Origin: Gammaproteobacteria bacterium
GTDB lineage: Bacteria; Pseudomonadota; Gammaproteobacteria; JAABTG01
Assembly: GCA_034522055.1 (NCBI GenBank)
Contig: JAXHLS010000002.1
Location: forward strand, 930,001 to 994,000
Reading direction: 5' to 3'
Length of the DNA: 64,000 bases
Part shown: positions 1 to 8,517 of the stretch, one piece after another
Numbering within the stretch: position 1 is the stretch's first letter
Layout: each line of letters begins with the position of its first letter
The notes under the pieces: model-generated
The model's database searches: none
The model's input: the letters and a program-made list of their open reading frames with translations, nothing else
What the model was told of the DNA's origin: nothing
Position numbers and translations under genes: made by a program

Positions 1-55
1 GATCACATAACTCCTTCGGCAGCGTGACTTGCCGCTTTGCGCTGACTTTATGCAT
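1..55 (-). CDS. AbrB/MazE-type antitoxin, N-terminus only (runs off the window)
   Basis: Reading the minus strand from the ATG at 55 gives MHKVSAKRQVTLPKELCD before the window ends. The pattern K-V-S-A-K-x-Q-V-T-L-P-K-E is typical of the first strand pair of the SpoVT/AbrB swapped-hairpin DNA-binding domain, which forms the N-terminus of MazE-like and related type II antitoxins. A purine-rich stretch (AGGG) lies just before the ATG, and an inverted repeat lies 20 bp further upstream. The rest of the gene and any toxin partner lie to the left of the window, so the TA assignment is inferred from the N-terminal motif alone. Confidence 0.6.
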   Translation of the reverse strand, partial: MHKVSAKRQVTLPKELCD

Positions 56-74
56 AGACCCTGCCGTACGCAGT

Positions 75-89
75 TTTACCTTTTGTAAA
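75..89. promoter_or_regulatory. Possible autoregulatory operator of the edge antitoxin gene
   Basis: TTTAC, five bases, then GTAAA form a perfect inverted repeat in an AT-rich patch directly upstream of the antitoxin-like start codon at 55. AbrB/MazE antitoxins usually repress their own operon through such short palindromes. The role is inferred from position and symmetry. Confidence 0.35.
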
Positions 90-214
90 TAGTAAAGCCT
101 GGCGGGGGCGACGGCAAACGGGAGCGCCACACGGCGGCCCTGCGGTTGCTCCACCGCCTGGTGGCGTGCGGGGCCCTCAGGCGGGTGTCGCCGTAATGAG
201 TCGCCGACAGGACC

Positions 215-1963
215 TCAGCCGGCCACGGGCTCCACGTGCTCCACCATGAGCTGCAGGCTGCGGCGGCCACGGTAGTGGTTGACGTCCAGTCGGTAGACCA
301 ACACCACCCGCCGCACGCCCCCCGGCCACTCCTCGTCCGTGTGATTGAAGGCGATGGCATCGGCCACCCGTTCGGTGCCGGGTATACGCACCGTCATCTT
401 GAGGTGCTGATCCCCCAGCACCCGCCGGTCCAGCAGCTCGAACTCGCCATCGAATACCGGCTCGGGGAAGCCCTGGCCCCAGGGTCCCGCATCCCGCAGG
501 GCGGCGGCGGTGGCGAGGCAGAACTCCTCCGCTCCCACCGCGCCATCGGAATGGACCACCGCCTCCAGCATGTCCCCGTCCACGAGCCCGCCCACCACGG
601 CCTGGAAGGCGCCGGTGAAGGCCTCCAGGCGAGCGGTGTCCAGGGACAGGCCGGCCGCCATGGCGTGGCCGCCGAAGCGATCCACCAGCCCCGGATGGCC
701 GGCGGCCACGGCATCCAGGGCATCGCGGATGTGCAACCCGGGGATGGAGCGGGCCGAGCCCTTGATCTCCCCGTTGCCCCGCGCCGACGGCGCGAAGGCG
801 ATGACCGGCCGGTGTACGCGCTCCTTGATGCGGGAGGCGAGGATCCCCACCACCCCCTCGTGCCACGACGGATCGTAGAGGCACAGGGCGGGAGGCAGCC
901 GGCTGCTGTCCAGCTTCATGCTCCGCAGGATGGCGAGCGCCTGGGCCTGCATGTCCGCCTCCACGGCGCGGCGCTCCTGGTTGAGGGCGTCCAGCTCCCG
1001 GGCCATCTCGAGGGCCTGCGCCTCATCCGTGGCCAGCAGGCATTCGATGCCCAGGGCCATGTCCGTCAGGCGCCCCGCCGCATTGAGCCGCGGCCCGACG
1101 GCGAAGCCGAGATCCTTGGCCACCAGCTCCGCCGGCTCCCGCTTCCCCACCCGGCACAGGGCGGCGATGCCGGGGCGCCCGCGGCCGCCGCGGATGCGCG
1201 CCAGGCCCTGGGACACGAGGAGGCGGTTGTTGGCATCCAGGGCCACCACATCGGCCACCGTGCCGAGGGCCACCAGGTCGAGCCAGTCCGCAAGGTTGGG
1301 TCGGGCCACCCCCGTGCCTTCGAACCAGCCGCGGGCCGCGAGCACCGCCCGCAGGGCCGCCATGAGGTAGAAGGCGACACCCACCCCGGCCAGGGCCTTG
1401 CTGGGAAAGTCACAGCCGGGCTGGTTGGGGTTGACGATGGCATCGGCGGCCGGCAGCTCGGCGCCGGGCAGGTGGTGGTCCGTGACGATGACCCGCATCC
1501 CCGCCTGCCGGGCCGCCGCCACGCCGGCGACGCTGGAGATGCCGTTGTCCACGGTGATGATGAGGTCCGGCGGCGGGTCCTGGGCCGCCGCCACCGCCAC
1601 GATCTCGGGGCTGAGGCCGTAACCGAACTCGAAACGGTTGGGCACCAGATAGGCCAGATTGCGGTGGCCGAGGGCCTGCAACACCCCCATGATGAGGGCG
1701 GTGCTGGTGGCACCGTCGGCATCGTAATCCCCCACCACCAGGATGCGGCCACCCGCCGCCATCACCTCGGCCAGCAGCGCCGCGGCCCCTTCGATGCCCT
1801 TGAGGCGGCTGTAGGGCAGCAGGCGGGCGAGGGAATAGTCCAGCTCTTCCCCGCAGGCCACCCGGCGGCTGGCGTAGATCCGCGCCAGCAGCGGCGGCAG
1901 GCTCCCGGCCAAGGCCGGGGGCACCGGCCCGGGGTCCCGCCGCAGGATGCGCCGCGGGGTCAT
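215..1963 (-). CDS. recJ: Single-stranded-DNA-specific exonuclease RecJ
   Basis: RecJ degrades single-stranded DNA 5' to 3' in recombination and mismatch repair. The 582-residue product matches the usual RecJ length. The DHH phosphoesterase motifs are visible: GDYDADG at residues 78-84, then ITVDNG and VTDHH. A DHHA1-type GGHAMAAG motif lies towards the C-terminus. The ATG at 1963 is chosen because it yields the family N-terminus; the open frame upstream reads through the preceding gene and shows no RecJ similarity. Its start overlaps the stop of the RpfE-type gene by four bases, so translation is probably coupled. The rpfE-recJ pairing is also known from Xanthomonas. Confidence 0.95.
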   Translation of the reverse strand: MTPRRILRRDPGPVPPALAGSLPPLLARIYASRRVACGEELDYSLARLLPYSRLKGIEGAAALLAEVMAAGGRILVVGDYDADGATSTALIMGVLQALGHRNLAYLVPNRFEFGYGLSPEIVAVAAAQDPPPDLIITVDNGISSVAGVAAARQAGMRVIVTDHHLPGAELPAADAIVNPNQPGCDFPSKALAGVGVAFYLMAALRAVLAARGWFEGTGVARPNLADWLDLVALGTVADVVALDANNRLLVSQGLARIRGGRGRPGIAALCRVGKREPAELVAKDLGFAVGPRLNAAGRLTDMALGIECLLATDEAQALEMARELDALNQERRAVEADMQAQALAILRSMKLDSSRLPPALCLYDPSWHEGVVGILASRIKERVHRPVIAFAPSARGNGEIKGSARSIPGLHIRDALDAVAAGHPGLVDRFGGHAMAAGLSLDTARLEAFTGAFQAVVGGLVDGDMLEAVVHSDGAVGAEEFCLATAAALRDAGPWGQGFPEPVFDGEFELLDRRVLGDQHLKMTVRIPGTERVADAIAFNHTDEEWPGGVRRVVLVYRLDVNHYRGRRSLQLMVEHVEPVAG

Positions 1964-3006
1964 CGTTCCAGTACTTGCCACAGGTCCACCGCCACGGGCG
2001 CCACCGGCCGCCGCCACCAGCGGCGGGCGGCGCGGCGATCGAGGGCCAGGCTGCGATTCTCCGTATGGAGTACCAGTTCGGCGATGGCGCCACCGCGCAG
2101 GGCCTCCTCCAGGGGGGCGAGCCAGTTCCGCTCCACGGTCCCCAGAGCCTCCCGCCACGCCTCCACGTCGCCGTAGCAGACCGCCTGCCAGGCGTCCTCC
2201 ACCATGAAGAGATGGACCCCCGGCGCCATGTCGCGGGGGGGCGGGGCGGCGGCGGGCGCGGGGCCGCGCCAAGCCTCTCCGGCGAGGGCGCGCAGCAGGT
2301 CGTCGCCGCCCCATACCCCCGTCCAGCGGTGGGCGCCCGGTGCCACGGGCACCCCGCCACCCCAGATCCACAGGCTGTTCACGACGGGCTCCCCCCGGGC
2401 CTCCCGGGCCCGGTTCACCGGATGGTCGTGGAGGGTCATCTGGATCTCGTTCAACACCCCCCGCCACTGGGCACCCTCCGGCCCGCCCGGCAGGTGCCGG
2501 CGCACATCCGCCCCGGCCAAGCGCTTCGGGCTCCCCGCCTCGATGGTCAGGGGTTCGTCGGCGACCAGGTACCAGCGTGCGGGGGCCGGCATCTCCAACC
2601 GCCAATCCCGGGCCGCCGCCAGGGGCACGATGTCCCGGACGAGCGCGGTAGCCTCGGCGGCGTCCAGGCGAAAGGTGTCGGGTCCGAAGAGGATGGCCTT
2701 GCTGATGTCGGTGTGCAGGTGCACCGGATCGGCCCGCAACACCCAGTGTCCATCCGCGGCCACCCCGTCCATCACGGCCGTGGCCGCGGCGGCCGATGGT
2801 GGCTCCCGGGTGGGATGACCGAAGAGGTGGAACAGGGCCGTCTCGATGCCCCGCGCCGGTGCCGGGGCGGCGGCGCCACGGCCCAGCAGGCGCGCCAGTA
2901 CCGGTAGCCCCAGCCCCGCAAGCAGGGCCGCGGGCGCCTCCCGCAGGGGCAGGGTGAAGAGTCCGGGCAGGAACAGGGTGATACGTGGCGCGTCAGCGGC
3001 CACCAT
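1960..3006 (-). CDS. RpfE-type regulatory/phosphoglycerate-mutase-like protein (COG4255)
   Basis: This 348-residue protein resembles the conserved proteobacterial family annotated as RpfE-type regulatory protein or cofactor-independent phosphoglycerate-mutase-like protein. It is typically encoded next to recJ, as here. Visible family-like stretches are the central HWVLRADPVHLHTD segment, LNEIQMTLHDHPVN, and NSLWIWGGGVPV. No signal peptide or membrane segment is evident, so it is probably cytosolic. Its stop overlaps the recJ start by four bases and it follows thrC on the same strand after 14 bases, so it likely lies in one transcript with hom-thrC. The biochemical function is not established. 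Confidence 0.75.
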   Translation of the reverse strand: MVAADAPRITLFLPGLFTLPLREAPAALLAGLGLPVLARLLGRGAAAPAPARGIETALFHLFGHPTREPPSAAAATAVMDGVAADGHWVLRADPVHLHTDISKAILFGPDTFRLDAAEATALVRDIVPLAAARDWRLEMPAPARWYLVADEPLTIEAGSPKRLAGADVRRHLPGGPEGAQWRGVLNEIQMTLHDHPVNRAREARGEPVVNSLWIWGGGVPVAPGAHRWTGVWGGDDLLRALAGEAWRGPAPAAAPPPRDMAPGVHLFMVEDAWQAVCYGDVEAWREALGTVERNWLAPLEEALRGGAIAELVLHTENRSLALDRRAARRWWRRPVAPVAVDLWQVLER

Positions 3007-3020
3007 ACACCGCCGTCTCC

Positions 3021-4163
3021 TCAGGCGAGGTTATCAAGGATGGCCTGGCGCACGGCACCCAGCTCGGCGTCGATGGCCAGCATGGGAGCCTTGCTTTGGC
3101 TGATGGCGGTATCCGGATCCTTGAGGCCGTGTCCCGTGAGGGTGCACACGACGGTGCTGTGCTCCGGGATGCGCCCGCTCTCCAAGTCCCGCAGGGCGCC
3201 CGCCACGGAGGCGGCGGAGGCCGGCTCGCAGAACACCCCCTCCTTCTCGGCCAGCAGCTTCTGGGCCAGTAGGATCTCGTCGTCGGTACACTCGTCGAAC
3301 CAGCCCCCCGACTCCTTGGAGACCTTCCAGGCATAGTCCCAGGACTGGGGATGGCCGATGCGGATGGCGGTGGCCACGGTCTCGGGATCGTCCACCATGG
3401 CGCCGCGTATGAAGGGGGCGGAGCCGGCGGCCTGGTAACCCACCATCTTGGGCCGCGTACCCACCAGGGAGCCGCCGGCATAGGTGCAGTTGCCGTGACA
3501 GAAGCTGCAGGCCTCCGTGAGGTGCTCGCCGGAGCCGGAGGAGGCCTCGCAGTAGCCGATCCAGTGGGCCGTGATGTTGCCGGCATTGCCCACGGGCAGG
3601 CAGTGGTAGTCGGGGGCCCGTTCCAGTTCCTCGATGATCTCGAAGGCCGCCGTCTTCTGGCCCTGCAGGCGATAGGGATTGATGGAGTTGACGATCGTCA
3701 CCGGGGCCTCCTCCGCCACGTCCTTCACCAGCTGCATGCCGGCATCGAAGTTGCCTTTGATCTGGATGATGGTGGCGCCGTGCATCATGGCCTGGGCCAG
3801 CTTGCCCATGGCGATCTTGCCGTCGGGTATGAGCACGAAGGCGGTGATGCCGGCGCGGGCGGCGTAGGCCGCCGCCGACGCCGAGGTGTTGCCGGTGCTG
3901 GCACAGATGATGGCCCGGCTGCCCTCCTCCACCGCCTTGGTCACCGCCATGGTCATGCCCCGATCCTTGAAGGAGCCGGTGGGATTGAGGCCCTCGTACT
4001 TGAGGTATATCTCCACCTCCCGGCCCAGGGCCCGGGGGATGTTGTTCAGGCGGATGAGGGGCGTGTTGCCCTCCCCGAGGCTGATGATGCGGGTGTCGTC
4101 ATGGATAGGCAGCCGGTCGCGGTACTTCTCGATGAGGCCGGTGTAGCGGGGGCGGAAGGTCAT
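3021..4163 (-). CDS. thrC: Threonine synthase
   Basis: ThrC converts O-phosphohomoserine to threonine with pyridoxal phosphate. The Schiff-base lysine is K66 in GSFKDRGM, and the phosphate-binding loop VGNAGNIT is at about residues 191-198. The ATG at 4163 gives a family-like start ([14 protein letters not shown]). The upstream in-frame extension is only translated repeat DNA ([11 protein letters not shown]) and is rejected. The 380-residue enzyme carries an extra loop after VGNAGNIT with Cys205, Cys219, Cys222 and Cys226, absent from the short classical bacterial form I compared from memory. It lies downstream of hom and serves the same pathway. Confidence 0.95.
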   Translation of the reverse strand: MTFRPRYTGLIEKYRDRLPIHDDTRIISLGEGNTPLIRLNNIPRALGREVEIYLKYEGLNPTGSFKDRGMTMAVTKAVEEGSRAIICASTGNTSASAAAYAARAGITAFVLIPDGKIAMGKLAQAMMHGATIIQIKGNFDAGMQLVKDVAEEAPVTIVNSINPYRLQGQKTAAFEIIEELERAPDYHCLPVGNAGNITAHWIGYCEASSGSGEHLTEACSFCHGNCTYAGGSLVGTRPKMVGYQAAGSAPFIRGAMVDDPETVATAIRIGHPQSWDYAWKVSKESGGWFDECTDDEILLAQKLLAEKEGVFCEPASAASVAGALRDLESGRIPEHSTVVCTLTGHGLKDPDTAISQSKAPMLAIDAELGAVRQAILDNLA

Positions 4164-4183
4164 GGCAGGAACTTGTTCCCTTT

Positions 4184-4311
4184 GGTGAATGGAGAATGGA
4201 TGAAGGTGAATAGTGAATGGTGAATAGTGAATGGTAAAAGCAACCACTGAGCGAGTGTCTACTATTCACCATTCACTATTCACTATTCACTGCCTTATCA
4301 CTATTCACTAG
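4184..4311. repeat. Paired inverted arrays of a GTGAATA/G heptad (locus 1)
   Basis: Copies of GTGAATA and GTGAATG run in tandem at about 4184-4234. The same array occurs in reverse complement at about 4261-4311, separated by a 26-base core. The transcript could fold into a long imperfect hairpin between hom and thrC. The hom stop codon sits inside the right array. The same architecture recurs near 10.0, 28.3-28.6 and 38.9-40.9 kb. Confidence 0.85.
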
Positions 4312-5624
4312 CTGTTGAGATACTCCACCCGGATACGCGTCACGCCGCCGGCCACGGGCTCCAGGGCCTCGATGCGGACCAGGGCCTCGTTCATGCTGCA
4401 TTCGCGCACGCGGTGGGTCAGGAGCACCAGGGGCACCCGCTCGGTGCCGATGGCCTGCTCCTTCTGGATGACGGCCTCGATGGAGATGCCGGAGTCGGCG
4501 AGGATACGGGTGATGTCCGCCAGCACGCCGGCCTGGTCCCGCACCTGCATGCGCAGATAGTAGGCGGTCTCCACCTCCTCCATGTCCACCATGGCCAGCT
4601 CGGTGTTGAGGGCGTCGGGCTGGAATGCCAGATGGGGCACGCGGTTGTTGGGGTCGGTGGTCAGGGCCCGGGTGACGTCCACCAGGTCCGCCACCACCGC
4701 CGATGCCGTGGGTTCGGCCCCGGCACCGGCGCCGTAGTAGAGGGTGGGACCCACGGCATCGGCCATCACCAGCACGGCATTCATCACGCCGTCCACGTTG
4801 GCGATGAGGCGGCGCTCCGGAATGAGGGTGGGATGCACCCTGAGCTCGATGCCACCGTTGGTACGGCGGGTGATGCCGAGGTGCTTGATGCGGTAGCCCA
4901 GCTCCTCGGCGTAGGCCACGTCTTCCGGGGCGATGCCGGCGATACCCTCGGTATAGCACTTGTCGAACTGCAGGGGCACGCCGAAGGCGATGGAGGCCAG
5001 GATGGTGAGCTTGTGGGCGGCGTCGATGCCCTCCACGTCGAAGGTGGGGTCGGCCTCGGCATAGCCCAGCGCCTGGGCCTCGGCCAGCACGTCGGCGAAG
5101 GCACGGCCCTTGTCCCGCATCTCGGTGAGGATGAAGTTGCCGGTGCCGTTGATAATGCCGGCCACCCACTGAATGTGGTTGGCGGCGAGCCCCTCGCGCA
5201 TGGCCTTGATGATGGGTATGCCCCCCGCGACCGCCGCCTCGAAGGCCACCATGACGCCGCGACGCTGGGCGGCCAGGAAAATCTCGTTGCCGTGGTGGGC
5301 GATGAGGGCCTTGTTGGCGGTCACCACGTGCTTGCCGTTCTCGATGGCCTTGAGGATGAGGATGCGGGCCAGGTCGTAGCCGCCGATGAGTTCCACCACC
5401 ACCTCCACGGCGGGGTCATCCACCACCGCCATGGCATCGCTGCTCTGGCGCACCCCGTCGAGGCCGAGCTCGGCGACGCGATCGAGATTGAGGGCCGCCA
5501 CGTGGCTGATCTCGATACCGCGACCGGCCCGCCGGGCGATCTCCGCACCGTTACGGCGCAGCACGGTGGCGGTGCCCCCGCCCACGGTGCCGAGCCCCAT
5601 CAAACCCACTCTTACCGGTTCCAA
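4308..5624 (-). CDS. hom: Homoserine dehydrogenase
   Basis: This enzyme reduces aspartate semialdehyde to homoserine for threonine and methionine synthesis. The Rossmann motif GLMGLGTVGGGT is at the N-terminus. The catalytic region follows, and a C-terminal ACT domain (YYLRMQVRDQAGVLADITRI) probably gives feedback control. The start is taken as TTG at 5624, with GGGGG nine bases upstream, because it gives the family N-terminus (fMet-EPVRVG) and starts four bases beyond the alaC stop. The longer frame back to 5780 runs through alaC and adds 52 unrelated residues. The last codons lie in a repeat array. It is monofunctional, with no aspartokinase domain. Confidence 0.93.
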   Translation of the reverse strand: MEPVRVGLMGLGTVGGGTATVLRRNGAEIARRAGRGIEISHVAALNLDRVAELGLDGVRQSSDAMAVVDDPAVEVVVELIGGYDLARILILKAIENGKHVVTANKALIAHHGNEIFLAAQRRGVMVAFEAAVAGGIPIIKAMREGLAANHIQWVAGIINGTGNFILTEMRDKGRAFADVLAEAQALGYAEADPTFDVEGIDAAHKLTILASIAFGVPLQFDKCYTEGIAGIAPEDVAYAEELGYRIKHLGITRRTNGGIELRVHPTLIPERRLIANVDGVMNAVLVMADAVGPTLYYGAGAGAEPTASAVVADLVDVTRALTTDPNNRVPHLAFQPDALNTELAMVDMEEVETAYYLRMQVRDQAGVLADITRILADSGISIEAVIQKEQAIGTERVPLVLLTHRVRECSMNEALVRIEALEPVAGGVTRIRVEYLNS

Positions 5625-5628
5625 GGTA

Positions 5629-6822
5629 TCAATCCCCCGTAATGCCGTCTTTGCGCAGCATGCTGCGGATACCGCGTACCGCCTGGCGGGTGCGGTGCTC
5701 GTTTTCGATGAGGGCGAAGCGCACGTGAGCGTCGCCGTAAGCCCCGAATCCCACCCCCGGCGAGGCCGCCACCTTGGCATCCCGCAGCAGCTTCTTGGAG
5801 AACTCCAGGGACCCCATCTCCCGGTAGGGCTCCGGGATGGGAGCCCACACGAACATAGTGGCCTTGGGGGGCTCCACCGGCCAGCCGGCGGCGTTCAGCC
5901 CCTGGCACAGCACGTCGCGGCGGTTGCGATAGGTGGTGCGGATCTCCTCCACGCAGTCCTGGGGCCCCTCCAGGGCGGCGATGGCGGCCACCTGCACCGG
6001 GGTGAAGATACCGTAGTCCAGGTAGGACTTGATGCGCCGCAGGGCCCCCACCAGGGTGCGGTTACCCACCATGAAACCGACCCGCCAGCCCGGCATGTTG
6101 TAGCTCTTGGAGAGGGTGAAGAACTCCACCGCCACCTCCTTGGCGCCGGGCACCTGGAGGATGGAGGGGGCCTCGTAACCGTCGAACACCAGGTCGGCGT
6201 AGGCGAGGTCCTGGATCACCCAGATCTCGTGCTCGCGGGCGATGGCCACCACCTTTTCGTAGAACTCCAGGTCCACGCACTGGGTGGTGGGGTTGCTGGG
6301 GAAGTTGAGCACCAGCAGCTTGGGCTTGGGCCAGGAATCCTTGATGGCCTTCTCCATCTCGGCGAAGAAGTCCACGTCGGCGCCGATGGGCACGTGGCGG
6401 ATGTCGGCCCCGGCGATGACGAAGCCCCAGGGGTGGATGGGATAGGAGGGGTTGGGCACCAGTACCGCATCCCCCGGCTCCACGGTAGCCAGGGCCAGGT
6501 GGGCCAGCCCCTCCTTGGAGCCGATGGTGACGATGGCCTCCTCGTCCATGTCGAGGTCCACATCGTAGCGAACCTTGTACCAGTTGCAGATGGCGCGGCG
6601 CAGGCGCGGGATCCCCCGGGACATGGAGTAACGGTGGGTATCGTTGCGCTGGGCCACTTCCACCAGCTTGTCCACGATGTGGCGGGGCGTGGGCCGGTCG
6701 GGGTTGCCCATGCCGAAATCGATGATGTCCTCGCCCCGGGCCCGCGCCTCGGCCTTGAGTTGATCGACCGACGCAAAGACGTACGGCGGCAAACGCTTGA
6801 TACGCGGGAATTCTTCAATCAC
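5629..6822 (-). CDS. alaC: Alanine/glutamate-pyruvate-type class I aminotransferase
   Basis: This fold-type I PLP aminotransferase is of the AlaC kind, transferring amino groups between glutamate and pyruvate; older annotations often call it aspartate aminotransferase. The sequence shows [12 protein letters not shown] near the N-terminus, [21 protein letters not shown], and the lysine motif [18 protein letters not shown] at 6822 is preferred because the product then begins [17 protein letters not shown], as in family members; the upstream extension to 6888 looks random. It is the first gene of the alaC-hom-thrC run, which begins in the gap shared with a divergent gene at 6943. Confidence 0.88.
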   Translation of the reverse strand: MIEEFPRIKRLPPYVFASVDQLKAEARARGEDIIDFGMGNPDRPTPRHIVDKLVEVAQRNDTHRYSMSRGIPRLRRAICNWYKVRYDVDLDMDEEAIVTIGSKEGLAHLALATVEPGDAVLVPNPSYPIHPWGFVIAGADIRHVPIGADVDFFAEMEKAIKDSWPKPKLLVLNFPSNPTTQCVDLEFYEKVVAIAREHEIWVIQDLAYADLVFDGYEAPSILQVPGAKEVAVEFFTLSKSYNMPGWRVGFMVGNRTLVGALRRIKSYLDYGIFTPVQVAAIAALEGPQDCVEEIRTTYRNRRDVLCQGLNAAGWPVEPPKATMFVWAPIPEPYREMGSLEFSKKLLRDAKVAASPGVGFGAYGDAHVRFALIENEHRTRQAVRGIRSMLRKDGITGD

Positions 6823-6942
6823 GAGGCAGCAATCCTGAGGAGGGGGCCGGAACGGGGCGGACACCCGGAAACGTCGAACCATAGCCAAGGGGTATTCGGA
6901 CTGTCAATCGGGACGCGCCCCGCTTCTGCCGTGATATTCTGG

Positions 6943-7278
6943 ATGGACATGAAAACCCTGCCGATCTGTTTCGTCCTGGCCGCCGCCGCGGCCGGCGCCG
7001 CCGAGCCCGTGCGCGAACTCACCGCCGCGGACTGGGACCGCCCCCGCAGCGGCGACTTCGTCACCGGCATCCCGGTATTGCGCGACACCATGCAGGCCGT
7101 CGACCGGCCCGCCGGCCGCCATCTGCGGATACGTCACCCGGGGGGCGAGCAGGGACTGCTGTGGGCCGAGGAACTGCGCGGCTGGCTGGTGGCCCTGGGG
7201 CTCGGCTCCTCCCGTATTCACCTGGTACCCGGGGCCGGGCGCCCCGATGTCCTGGAACTGGTAGTGGAAACACCCTGA
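6943..7278 (+). CDS. Small exported protein of unknown function
   Basis: The 111-residue product starts MDMKTLPICFVLAAAAAGAA, a short basic N-region followed by an alanine-rich hydrophobic core that resembles a Sec signal peptide, so it is probably periplasmic. The mature part (about 90 residues) is charged, has no cysteines and no family I recognise. An alternative ATG lies two codons in. Its stop is three bases from the start of the amidase gene, implying co-transcription. The fixed linkage to the amidase is the only clue to function. Confidence 0.6.
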   Translation: MDMKTLPICFVLAAAAAGAAEPVRELTAADWDRPRSGDFVTGIPVLRDTMQAVDRPAGRHLRIRHPGGEQGLLWAEELRGWLVALGLGSSRIHLVPGAGRPDVLELVVETP

Positions 7279-7281
7279 GCC

Positions 7282-8109
7282 ATGCCTCGTGTCGCCGCCA
7301 TACAGATCGCCGCCGGCCCCATCCTGGCAGCCAACCTGGACGAGGCCAAGCGGCGCATCGCCGAGGCCGCGGCCGCCGGCGCCGGCCTGGTGGTGCTGCC
7401 GGAGAATTTCGCCCTCATGGGGGAGCAGGAGGCCGACAAGCTGGCAGTGGCGGAGACCGACGGCGACGGCCCCATCCAGACATTCCTCGCCGAGCAGGCG
7501 GCACGCCACGGCATCTGGCTGGTGGGGGGCACCATCCCCATGGCCACCCCGAGGCCGGGGCGCGTGCGCGCCGCCTCTTTGGTCTACAACCATCAGGGCA
7601 CGCGGGTGGCCCGCTACGACAAGATCCACATGTTCGACGTCACGGTGGATGCCGACAGCGGCGAGGTCTACGTGGAATCGGAGACCACCGAGCCCGGCGA
7701 GCGGGCGGTGGTGGTGGACACCCCCTTCGGCCGCCTGGGCCTCGCCGTGTGTTACGACCTGCGCTTCCCGGAGCTGTTTCGTTACCTGGTGGCCCGCGGC
7801 ATGGAGATCCTCGCCCTGCCCGCGGCCTTCACGGCGGCCACCGGCAAGGCCCACTGGGGCATGCTGTTGCGGGCGCGGGCGGTGGAGAACCTGTGCTACG
7901 TGGTGGCGGCCGCCCAAGGCGGCTTCCATGTGGGTGGCCGCGAGACCTACGGCCACAGCATGGTGGTGGACCCCTGGGGCGCCGTGCTGGCGGAGATGGA
8001 GCGCGGCCGCGGCGTGGTCAGCGCGGACATCGACCTGGACCGCCTGCGCGAACTCCGCCAGCGCTTCCCCGCCCTGCAACACCAGCGCTTCGTGTGCGGG
8101 CCTCCCTGA
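7282..8109 (+). CDS. Nitrilase-superfamily amidohydrolase (Nit1/omega-amidase type)
   Basis: The protein has the Glu-Lys-Cys triad of the carbon-nitrogen hydrolase superfamily: Glu in LPENFALMG, Lys in RYDKIHMFD, and Cys in CYDLRFPELFR. The context GQ/QIAAGPILAANL, TAATGKAHWGMLLRARA and YGHSMVVDPWG matches the Nit1 branch, whose members hydrolyse deaminated glutathione or alpha-keto-acid omega-amides. Length (275 residues) is normal and there is no export signal. It is translationally close to the upstream exported protein. Substrate is not determinable from sequence alone. Confidence 0.85.
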   Translation: MPRVAAIQIAAGPILAANLDEAKRRIAEAAAAGAGLVVLPENFALMGEQEADKLAVAETDGDGPIQTFLAEQAARHGIWLVGGTIPMATPRPGRVRAASLVYNHQGTRVARYDKIHMFDVTVDADSGEVYVESETTEPGERAVVVDTPFGRLGLAVCYDLRFPELFRYLVARGMEILALPAAFTAATGKAHWGMLLRARAVENLCYVVAAAQGGFHVGGRETYGHSMVVDPWGAVLAEMERGRGVVSADIDLDRLRELRQRFPALQHQRFVCGPP

Positions 8110-8145
8110 CCCACGGTCGCGGATTGCGGTTCACCGCCATTTTTT

Positions 8146-8499
8146 TCAACTACGAAAGGCGCGAAATACGCGAAAAAAGAGGCGCTTCAACAGAATTCGT
8201 AGGTGTAGATGAGGAGAATTTTCTCTCGCCAAGGCGCCAAGAACGCCAAGGAAAAGCGGATCTTTCACGGCGGCACGGAGACTCAGAGAAGGCGAGAAGA
8301 ATGCACAGTTCCGGAGACCTCGCAGGCCCCGTGAGGGCGCCCTGGTACCGGTAAAGGCTCCATTCGCTGGTCCGATCCGCCAAGCCTAGCGATAAACACC
8401 GTGCCTCTGTGCTCCTGTGAAAGAAATCAATGCTTTTCTTGGCGAGCTTGGCGCCTTGGCGAGAGCAACAAGAAACATTTCGCGTCTTTCGTAGTTATT
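8146..8499. repeat. Three-part nested inverted repeat filling the gap between amidase and leuC
   Basis: This gene-free stretch of about 350 bases is a nested palindrome of three motifs. Left to right, motif A (ACTACGAAAGGCGCGAAA, from 8149), B (CTCGCCAAGGCGCCAAGA, from 8225) and C (CTTTCACGGCGGCAC, from 8262) are followed by inverse C (8399-8423), inverse B (8435-8466) and inverse A (8470-8497). It lies between convergent genes, so it could end transcription from both sides. Related motifs recur at 17364-17527, 44104-44180 and 55305-55350. No coding potential was seen. Confidence 0.8.
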
Positions 8500-8517
8500 C
8501 TTCTGGGTTTTCCCGGC

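Noticed and set aside
236-2176. Long plus-strand open frame opposite recJ
   Set aside because: It is the antisense of recJ in GC-rich DNA; its translation has low-complexity His/Gly/Arg composition and no recognisable domain.
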